Shown here: in pieces, positions 51,424 through 57,721 of the stretch | Layout: each line of letters opens with the position of its first letter | Position numbering within the stretch: position 1 is the stretch's first letter | Origin: Enterobacter asburiae | GTDB lineage: Bacteria; Pseudomonadota; Gammaproteobacteria; Enterobacterales; Enterobacteriaceae | Assembly: GCA_011754535.1 (NCBI GenBank) | Contig: JAAQVN010000001.1 | Location: 4,464,001-4,528,000 of the forward strand | Length of the DNA: 64,000 nucleotides | Direction: 5' to 3' | Position numbers and translations under genes: made by a program | The notes under the pieces: model-generated | What the model saw: only the letters and a program-made list of their open reading frames with translations | Databases searched by the model: none | Told to the model about the DNA's origin: nothing

Positions 51424-51522
51424 AAGATGTCTCCTTCGTTTTGATGAGACGATCTTAAACCTTCAAAAAATGAATGAATAACGCTATGTTTTAATCAAAT
51501 TCATCCAAAATTTAGATACATT

Positions 51523-52404
51523 ATGCACAAGACGACGCTGGAACAGTGGGCTTTACTGGAAAAAGTGGTGGACGCGGGCAGCTTTGCCAAAGCCGCGGAA
51601 GAAACCCACCGCAGCCAGTCATCGGTAAGCTATAACCTGTCGCTGCTGCAGGAGCGGCTGGGCGTGGCGCTGCTGGCGCCAGAGGGGCGCCGGGCGGTGT
51701 TAACCCCGGCCGGAGAACTGCTTCTCAGCCAGGTGAAACCGCTGCTAAAAGCGTTTTCGTACGTCGAGACGCGCGCGGCGACCCTTCGTAACGGGATGCG
51801 CACGCGGTTGGATCTGGTGGTGGACTCCATTTTCCCCCGCCGCCGCCTGTTCGCCATTCTGCGCCAGTTCCAGCAACAGTATCCGCAAACTCAGGTCCGC
51901 CTCACGGAGGTGCTTGAAAATACCCGCACCGATGTCATGAACAACGAGGCCGATGTGATGGTCTTAACCCGCCGCCAGGACATTACCGGGCTCGGCGAAT
52001 GGCTGATGAATATCGACTTTGTCGCCGTCGCGCATCACCAGCATCCCCTTTTTAGCCTCGACGCGCCGCTGAATGATGAGATGCTACGCCCGTGGCCGCT
52101 TATCCAGATAGCGGACAGCCAGAACGCCGCGCGGACTGCGGGCGAGTCGTGGACATTCTCGACCGTTGATGCCGCCATAGAGGCGGTCGTCTCTCAGGTC
52201 GGCTACGGCTGGCTGCCCGAAGAACGCGTTCAGCCTCAGCTGGAGCAAGGCGTGCTAAAAATTCTCCCGTTGAGCCACGGCGTTCGTCGGGCCACGCCGC
52301 TGCATCTGATCGTGAAACGCACCCTCGCCCCACTGGATGAGCAGGTCGAGACGCTGCTGCGTCTTTTTAGCCAGGAGCCGTCATCATCACCTGCTACGCT
52401 TTAA
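51523..52404 (+). CDS. LysR-family transcriptional regulator, divergent from padC
   Basis: 293 residues. The N-terminal winged helix-turn-helix (residues about 5-62) contains GSFAKAAEETHRSQSSVSYN. The remaining two-lobed effector domain begins near residue 90. Divergence from padC suggests it controls padC and itself in response to phenolic acids; this is positional inference. The shared region contains an imperfect inverted repeat GAATGAAT...ATTCATCC that could be its site. An SDR gene follows at 32 bp and is likely co-transcribed. Confidence 0.88.
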   Translation: MHKTTLEQWALLEKVVDAGSFAKAAEETHRSQSSVSYNLSLLQERLGVALLAPEGRRAVLTPAGELLLSQVKPLLKAFSYVETRAATLRNGMRTRLDLVVDSIFPRRRLFAILRQFQQQYPQTQVRLTEVLENTRTDVMNNEADVMVLTRRQDITGLGEWLMNIDFVAVAHHQHPLFSLDAPLNDEMLRPWPLIQIADSQNAARTAGESWTFSTVDAAIEAVVSQVGYGWLPEERVQPQLEQGVLKILPLSHGVRRATPLHLIVKRTLAPLDEQVETLLRLFSQEPSSSPATL

Positions 52405-52436
52405 GGTCCGAACGTTAAAACGATAAGGAGCTGATG

Positions 52437-53231
52437 ATGAAAATCGACTTTGCGGGGAAAGTGGCCCTGGTCACCGCCTCAACCGGCGGGATCGGGTTCG
52501 CCATTGCCAGAGGCCTGGCGGAAAGCGGCGCGGAAGTGATCGTTAATGGCCGCAGCACCGACTCGGTGAACAAGGGTATTCAGCAACTGCAGCAGGTTGT
52601 GCCCGGCGTGCAGGTGCGTGCCGCCATTGCCGATCTCAGCACCGCGGAAGGGGTTGAATCACTGCTGAAGGTCGCGAGCGACGTCGATATTCTGGTGAAC
52701 AACGCCGGAATTTACGGCCCGCAGGATTTCTATAGCACCGACGATGAAACCTGGGAGCGCTACTGGCAGACCAACGTGATGTCCGGCGTACGCCTCTCCC
52801 GCGCCCTGCTGCCGGGCATGGTGAAAAAAGGCTGGGGCCGCGTGGTGTTTATCTCCTCCGAGTCGGCCTGCAATATCCCGGCAGACATGATCCACTACGG
52901 GGTGACCAAAACGGCCCAGCTCTCGCTGGCGCGCGGGCTGGCAAAGTTCGTGGCGGGAAGCGGCGTGACGGTGAACAGCGTGCTGCCGGGCCCGACGATG
53001 TCGGACGGTTTCGCTGAAATGATGAAAGATGAGATAGAGAAAACAGGTAAATCGCTGGAGCAACTGGCGAAAGAGTTTGTGATGGCCAACCGCCCCAGCT
53101 CGGTTATCCAGCGCGCCGCCACGGTTGAAGAGGTGGCGAATATGGTGATTTATGTCTGTTCGACGCAGGCCTCCGCCACCTCGGGCGCGGCATTGCGCGT
53201 CGACGGTGGCGTTGTTGATGACATTATTTAA
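52437..53231 (+). CDS. short-chain dehydrogenase/reductase of unknown substrate
   Basis: 264 residues from the ATG at 52437, which has AAGGAG at the best distance; an ATG one codon earlier is too close to it. Cofactor motif TASTGGIG (residues 13-20), NNAG (88-91) and the catalytic Ser141, Tyr154 and Lys158 (YGVTK) are present, so it should be active. VNGRST after the second strand suggests NADP preference. It probably shares a transcript with the LysR gene. Its link to phenolic metabolism is unproven. Confidence 0.88.
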   Translation: MKIDFAGKVALVTASTGGIGFAIARGLAESGAEVIVNGRSTDSVNKGIQQLQQVVPGVQVRAAIADLSTAEGVESLLKVASDVDILVNNAGIYGPQDFYSTDDETWERYWQTNVMSGVRLSRALLPGMVKKGWGRVVFISSESACNIPADMIHYGVTKTAQLSLARGLAKFVAGSGVTVNSVLPGPTMSDGFAEMMKDEIEKTGKSLEQLAKEFVMANRPSSVIQRAATVEEVANMVIYVCSTQASATSGAALRVDGGVVDDII

Positions 53232-53236
53232 TATCG

Positions 53237-53764
53237 TCAGGCCGCGCTGCCCGCGACACGACGGGCAGTAATGTAACGATCCTGCCAGTAGCCATCAGTC
53301 AGGGTTGAAACCGTTACGCCCTGGCTGCTGGAGGCATGAATAAACTGGCTGTTACCAATATAAACACCGACGTGCTTGCGGTTCGGGCCCGTCTGGAAGA
53401 AGACTAAATCTCCCGCTTTCAGACGGTATTGCTCCACCTGCACACCGCGATGGATCTGCTCGCTCGTCGTGCGCGGTAAGTGAAGATTCGCCGCATCGCT
53501 GAACAGATGCTGCATGAGCGCGGAGCAATCCACCCCGCGGTGCGTGGTGCCGCCCCACTGATAGTGGGTCCCTTTCCATTTCTGGTATTGATCCAGAATC
53601 CGGGAGCGGAGTGGGCCCGTCTCCTGGTGAAGCAGGGCCGACTTCACCGGCGATTCCGCAAAGCCACTCTTCACCGAGATCATGGAGGCGGGCAGCTGAA
53701 AACTCAGTGCGGAAAACGAAGCAAAACTTAACGTGAGGATTGAAATAAGCGATCTGAATGTCAT
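53237..53764 (-). CDS. NlpC/P60 endopeptidase, MepS-like, non-lipoprotein
   Basis: 175 residues from the ATG at 53764 (MTFRSLISILTLSFASFSAL), with a signal-like N-terminus but no lipobox. From residue 53 it closely resembles MepS/NlpC: the Cys-His-His triad is Cys80 (GVDCSAL), His131 (KHVGVYIG) and His143 (FIHASS). It likely cuts murein cross-links or peptide stems in the periplasm. The frame stays open far upstream without homology, and I chose the start by the signal sequence. The leader has a GGGGG/CCCCC hairpin at 53804-53821. It converges on the SDR gene with 5 bp between. Confidence 0.85.
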   Translation of the reverse strand: MTFRSLISILTLSFASFSALSFQLPASMISVKSGFAESPVKSALLHQETGPLRSRILDQYQKWKGTHYQWGGTTHRGVDCSALMQHLFSDAANLHLPRTTSEQIHRGVQVEQYRLKAGDLVFFQTGPNRKHVGVYIGNSQFIHASSSQGVTVSTLTDGYWQDRYITARRVAGSAA

Positions 53765-54004
53765 ATCTGAACAGGAGCTAAGAGTGAATTTTTCCTTACC
53801 TGTGGGGGCCAACGTTCCCCCTAAATATCTTTCGATGTGGCGATAATATAGACAGCTCATTTTTTCACCAATCATTATTGAGGCCAAAATTGGACTCACT
53901 TTCAGATCGCAAGATTGAGAAAAAAAAGGGTGGTGATGTAAGGACTGTTCAGGTAAAGCAGGTAAACTGATCGACAGAATGTGTATTTCAGCTAAGACGT
54001 ATTT

Positions 54005-54667
54005 ATGACCAATATGATTGCCGACGAGACGGTGGCGAAATCCAGCGTGCTCTCTGTCTTTGACTTCGATGGGACGCTCACGCACCACGACAGCTTTATC
54101 CCTTTCCTGCGTTTTGCCTTTGGAAAACGCTACTTTGCGGGTCGCCTGGTGCGCATGGCGCTGCCCACGCTCCACTGCGTGCGCCGCAAGCTGACGCGCG
54201 ATGAGCTGAAGGAAGTGCTGATCAAAACGTTCCTGACGGGCGTGGACGAACGCTGGCTACGCCAGCAGGCGGAAGCCTTTTGCGAAAAATACTGGAACAA
54301 GCTGATGCGCCCCGAAGGGGTTCTGGCTGTGGCGGCTGAGGTGAATTCAGGGGCGGAAGTGACTATCTGTTCCGCGTCCCCGGCGCTGGTGCTCCAGCCG
54401 TGGGCGGACAAGCTTGGCATCAAGCTAATTGGTACGCAGCTGGAAGTGAAGGACGGCAAGCTGACGGGGCGCATCACGGGAAATAACTGCCGCTGCGCCC
54501 AGAAGGTGGCAAGGCTGGAAAAAGTGTACGGCGATCTGAACGCCTATCATCTGCGCGCCTGGGGAGACACCCGCGGCGACCACGAGCTGCTGGCGGCGGC
54601 GCAGGATCCGCACTGGCGGCACTTCCACCATCCGCGCAAGCGCCGGAATTCGCCGATTAAGGGTTAG
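54005..54667 (+). CDS. HAD-IB family phosphatase
   Basis: 220 residues. HAD motif I is FDFDGTLT (Asp20, Asp22), motif II is ICSASP, a lysine follows in CAQKVARLE, and motif IV is GDTRGDHELL. The subfamily IB pattern resembles SerB/PgpC-type phosphatases. The substrate cannot be told. It is divergent from the MepS-like gene and ends in a palindromic repeat before terC. Confidence 0.85.
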   Translation: MTNMIADETVAKSSVLSVFDFDGTLTHHDSFIPFLRFAFGKRYFAGRLVRMALPTLHCVRRKLTRDELKEVLIKTFLTGVDERWLRQQAEAFCEKYWNKLMRPEGVLAVAAEVNSGAEVTICSASPALVLQPWADKLGIKLIGTQLEVKDGKLTGRITGNNCRCAQKVARLEKVYGDLNAYHLRAWGDTRGDHELLAAAQDPHWRHFHHPRKRRNSPIKG

Positions 54668-54668
54668 G

Positions 54669-54719
54669 TGCGGTCTGGTGCCCTCACCCCAGCCCTCTCC
54701 CACAGGGAGAGGGAGAAAA
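54669..54719. repeat. dispersed palindromic repeat, copy 5
   Basis: Lead-in TGCGGTCTGGTGCCCTCACC with arms CCCTCTCCC and GGGAGAGGG, between the converging HAD phosphatase and terC. Its presence inside the variable interval shows that this part has the same repeat family as the core. Confidence 0.85.
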
Positions 54720-54727
54720 GCGGTGCA

Positions 54728-55753
54728 TCAGGCCTCACGTTTCCCCGGGAACATCACGCTCGTAATAATCCCCAGCGCCAGCACGCCTAACACCACAAAC
54801 AGGCTGGCCGTCGCGCCAATGCTGTAACCGTGGTGCCAGAAGTGGTCGGTGGCATTTAACCCCAGCTTGAACGCCACGAAGAACAGCAGCAGCACCACCG
54901 CTTTCTCAAGGTGCACCAGATACTGCTTGAGCGCTTCCAGAACAAAGTAGAGCGTACGCAGGCCGAGAATGGCGAACATCATGGCGCTGTAGATAATCAG
55001 CGGCTCGCGGCTCACGGCAATAATGGCCGGCACGGAGTCAAACGCGAACATCACGTCAGAGAGTTCCACTACCGCCACGCAAAGCAGCAACGGCGTCGCA
55101 TAGCGTTTCGCCTTCTTCACGCGACCTACCGTCACGTCCTGGTTTTCCGGCTTCTCAAGCTCCGCATCTACCTCTTTCTGGGTCAGAATAAAGGCGTGGC
55201 TGCTGATTTTTGGCCAGACCGGGTAAAAGCGTTTCACCAGGCGATAAGCGAGATGCCCGGAGTAATCCTCCACTTCATCACTTTCTTCATTGCGTTTGAG
55301 CATCATCACCGCCGTCCAGCCGACGACCAGCGCGAAAATGACCTCCACGTACGGCCCCAGGCTCAGCAGGCTGGTGCCGATCGCCACGAAAATACCACGG
55401 AAGACTATCGCCCCCAGTACGCCCCAGTAGAGCACGCGGTGACGGTACTTATCCGGCACGCCGAACCAGGCGAAGATCGCCATCATCACGAACAGGTTAT
55501 CGATGGACAGCACCTCTTCCAGTGCGTAACCGGTGAGGAACAGGCTCGCCATCTCGGCGCCGTGGTGGATATACAGAAACCCGGCGAAGGCCATCGCCAT
55601 CGAGAACCAGAAAACGGACCACATGGCCGCACTTTTGAGCGAAACAGGTTTATCGTGACGGTGCATGAAGAGGTCGATAAACATCGCCCCAACGGCCATC
55701 ACCACAAAGACAACAACGGTTTCAGTCGGGAAACCGAGATGAGCAGAAGCCAT
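54728..55753 (-). CDS. TerC/Alx-family integral membrane protein
   Basis: 341 residues from the ATG at 55753 (MASAHLGFPTETVVVFVVMA), which has AAGGATA at suitable distance; an ATG seven codons upstream is possible. Eight or nine hydrophobic segments. The acidic motifs EEVLSIDNLF and VVELSDVMFAFDSVPAI are those of the TerC/Alx family, implicated in manganese export or metal loading of exported proteins. No other tellurite-resistance genes are nearby. Upstream lie a hairpin with a T-rich tail and a small ORF, which may form a regulatory leader. Confidence 0.9.
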   Translation of the reverse strand: MASAHLGFPTETVVVFVVMAVGAMFIDLFMHRHDKPVSLKSAAMWSVFWFSMAMAFAGFLYIHHGAEMASLFLTGYALEEVLSIDNLFVMMAIFAWFGVPDKYRHRVLYWGVLGAIVFRGIFVAIGTSLLSLGPYVEVIFALVVGWTAVMMLKRNEESDEVEDYSGHLAYRLVKRFYPVWPKISSHAFILTQKEVDAELEKPENQDVTVGRVKKAKRYATPLLLCVAVVELSDVMFAFDSVPAIIAVSREPLIIYSAMMFAILGLRTLYFVLEALKQYLVHLEKAVVLLLFFVAFKLGLNATDHFWHHGYSIGATASLFVVLGVLALGIITSVMFPGKREA

Positions 55754-55801
55754 GAATCTATCCTTAACATTCATCTGCGCGCTGGCAGAGATAACGTTTG
55801 C

Positions 55802-55834
55802 AACAAAAAGAAGAAAACGCCCGTATCACCGGGC
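55802..55834 (-). terminator. terminator-like hairpin in the terC leader
   Basis: On the minus strand GCCCG and CGGGC pair around a 6-base loop (55819-55834), followed by GTTTTCTTCTTTTTG. It lies 49-81 bp upstream of the terC start with no known gene before it on that strand other than the 46-codon ORF, whose stop codon falls in the loop. This suggests either the end of a small-protein transcript or an attenuator ahead of terC. Confidence 0.55.
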
Positions 55835-55966
55835 AAGAGAATAATAATAACACTTCTTCGCACCGGCCCGGCAATGTAAATGTGATGTTAAAACCGCCAG
55901 AGAGAGAAGCAGTAAAAAAACGCATAGCGCGATGTCATCCTGTCCTGCATTACGACGGCCCCTCAT
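55826..55966 (-). CDS. possible 46-residue small membrane protein or leader peptide before terC
   Basis: ATG at 55966 with AAGGA five bases upstream, stop TGA at 55826-55828 inside a terminator-like hairpin. The peptide has a charged start (MRGRRNAGQDD), one clear membrane segment (IALCVFLLLLSLAVLTSHLH) and a basic tail with KKCYYYS. I do not recognise it. Good ribosome site, single hydrophobic helix and position support translation. Short length and lack of any comparison keep this tentative. Three consecutive tyrosine codons just before the hairpin could matter if it works as an attenuation leader. Confidence 0.4.
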   Translation of the reverse strand: MRGRRNAGQDDIALCVFLLLLSLAVLTSHLHCRAGAKKCYYYSLAR

Positions 55967-56388
55967 ATGCGTCCTTTTCAGAAAGGCAAATTATTCTTTC
56001 GTAGATTATTCTTTCATTATTCTGAGAATTTTATTGTCAGAGCAGAACACATTATTCTGCGAGTAGTAAATAAGCCGTAAAATTCTCACAAAAAAATGCT
56101 GATAAAACCCTGATGAAAGAATTATAACTAATTGATTTTAAAGAGACAAAAGACAAATCACAGCGTTATCACTTTATTTTTTTTAATCTCTTGTTAACCT
56201 GATTACGCAATATATTCAGACTTCTGGAGATGGAAATTGTTCATACGTACTGGTAAGCAATGCTGAATACCCACGTTAACTTTTCGCATTAACGGAATAT
56301 CCGCGTTTCGCGGACACAGCAACTCTGTTGAGTTACAAACCTGAAATAATAATGTTCTAACATTTACACACTAAGGAATAGTTTAAAG
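55967..56388 (+). promoter_or_regulatory. AT-rich control region upstream of the fimbrial operon
   Basis: 422 bp without a gene, very A/T-rich in its first half. Near the pilin start are two small hairpins: TCCGCG-TTT-CGCGGA (56300-56314) and AACTC-TGTT-GAGTT (56321-56334), probably in the 5' leader. I looked for a FimB/FimE-type invertible segment with matching inverted repeats at both ends and found none. No fimbrial regulator gene is present. Confidence 0.5.
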
Positions 56389-56946
56389 ATGAATAAATCC
56401 GTCATTGCCATGGGATTATTATTGGCTGCCGCTGCCAGTCCTTCCAGCCATGCGGCAGATCCTGGTAAGGGTGCAGGACAAATCAACTTCACGGGCACCA
56501 TTACCGCGAGCACCTGTGATGTCGATATTAATGGTCAGGGAGGTAACCCAACGATTCAAATGGGTACCATCTCGTCTTCGGCGTTTAAAGAAAAAGGTGA
56601 CGTTGCGGGTATTCACCGCATCCAGATAGATCTGTCCAACTGCGATACCGCCGTTCTTAAAGAAGCCGGAGCACGATTTGGCGGTGCTTATGATTCTAAT
56701 GATAACAATCTGCTCGCGCTTAAAACCGGTGCCGACGCCGCAACGGGTTTGGGTATTGAATTCCTGAACGAAGATGGAACACCTATGAGACTGGGTGAAA
56801 ACCCAAATAAGTTTGTTCCTATTACCGGTGATGGCACCACGGGGACAGCCACCCTGCTGTATTCAGCCCGTTATAAATCCACCATTGATACTGTGACCGC
56901 CGGTAAAGCAGATGCGGTTGCGGATTACACCATTATCTATAAATAA
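56389..56946 (+). CDS. major fimbrial subunit (type 1 pilin family)
   Basis: 185 residues. Signal peptide MNKSVIAMGLLLAAAASPSSHA, then the pilin domain with the conserved disulfide pair Cys43 (ASTCDVDI) and Cys85 (DLSNCDTA), and the penultimate tyrosine of the C-terminal donor-strand partner (DYTIIYK). INFTGTIT is the usual pilin start. First gene of the fimbrial operon, preceded by AAGGAA. Exported by the Sec pathway and assembled by the chaperone and usher next door. Lineage-specific name not assigned. Confidence 0.93.
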   Translation: MNKSVIAMGLLLAAAASPSSHAADPGKGAGQINFTGTITASTCDVDINGQGGNPTIQMGTISSSAFKEKGDVAGIHRIQIDLSNCDTAVLKEAGARFGGAYDSNDNNLLALKTGADAATGLGIEFLNEDGTPMRLGENPNKFVPITGDGTTGTATLLYSARYKSTIDTVTAGKADAVADYTIIYK

Positions 56947-57001
56947 ATTACTCAACTCAGTTCCGGGCTATGAATAATAGCCCGGAACGCAAGGATGTTT
57001 T

Positions 57002-57685
57002 ATGTTAAGGAAACGCTACCTGACGCTGCTGGCCTTGCTCCTGGGCTCTTGTTTGTCACACGCCAGTGTGACCTTATCGAATACGCGAGTGGTATATAAT
57101 GCCGACAAGAAAGAGAGCAATATTAATGTCAGAAACAATACTGCCAGCCCTTTCCTGGTACAAAGCTGGGTACAAGGCAATGATATACAGGGTACCAAAG
57201 CCCCGTTTATTGTGACGCCACCGCTATTTCGTCTTGATGGAGGTAAAGCCAACGCACTACGTATTATCTATAACGGCGCCGCGTTGCCGCAGGATCGTGA
57301 GTCGCTTTTCTGGCTCAACGTAAAATCGATCCCGTCCTCTTCAAGAGAGGATGTCAACAAACTCCAGATAGCGGTAAATACCCGAATCAAATTATTTTAT
57401 CGCCCGGCGAATTTAGCAGATGAAACGAGGGACATTGGCAAGAATGTCCAGTGGTCTGTTAAAAATAATGAACTCATCGTACGCAATAACTCGTCTTATT
57501 ACATTTCATTTGCGGAGGTGATGATCAATAACAAAAAATGGTCAGAGATTGATATGCTGGCACCTAAAAGCAGTAAAAAAATTACTGTAAATAACGCGCA
57601 ACTAAAAAACAACGCAACCGTACAATGGAAATATATCAATGATTATGGCGGCAATAGCCAGTTAATCACACAAAAAATAGAATAA
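57002..57685 (+). CDS. periplasmic fimbrial chaperone (PapD/FimC family, short F1-G1 loop)
   Basis: 227 residues with a signal ending in LSHA. Mature Arg8 (LSNTRVVY) and a lysine at precursor position 130 (TRIKLFYRP) are the subunit-anchoring pair. The loop between LFWLNVKSIP and LQIAVNTRIK is short, so it is of the FGS class that serves rod-type fimbriae. AAGGA precedes the start. Second gene of the operon, 55 bp after the pilin. Confidence 0.94.
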   Translation: MLRKRYLTLLALLLGSCLSHASVTLSNTRVVYNADKKESNINVRNNTASPFLVQSWVQGNDIQGTKAPFIVTPPLFRLDGGKANALRIIYNGAALPQDRESLFWLNVKSIPSSSREDVNKLQIAVNTRIKLFYRPANLADETRDIGKNVQWSVKNNELIVRNNSSYYISFAEVMINNKKWSEIDMLAPKSSKKITVNNAQLKNNATVQWKYINDYGGNSQLITQKIE

Positions 57686-57721
57686 CAATTTTAAAACAAT
57701 AACCTCGCAGGGGTATTTTTC

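Noticed and set aside
55760..56000. yybP-ykoY (manganese) riboswitch upstream of terC
   Set aside because: TerC/Alx genes often carry one, but I could not find its conserved sequence blocks here; only a simple hairpin with T-rich tail and a small ORF.
55970..56388. Invertible fimS-like promoter element
   Set aside because: No pair of matching inverted repeats bounding a promoter-sized segment, and no recombinase gene in the window.
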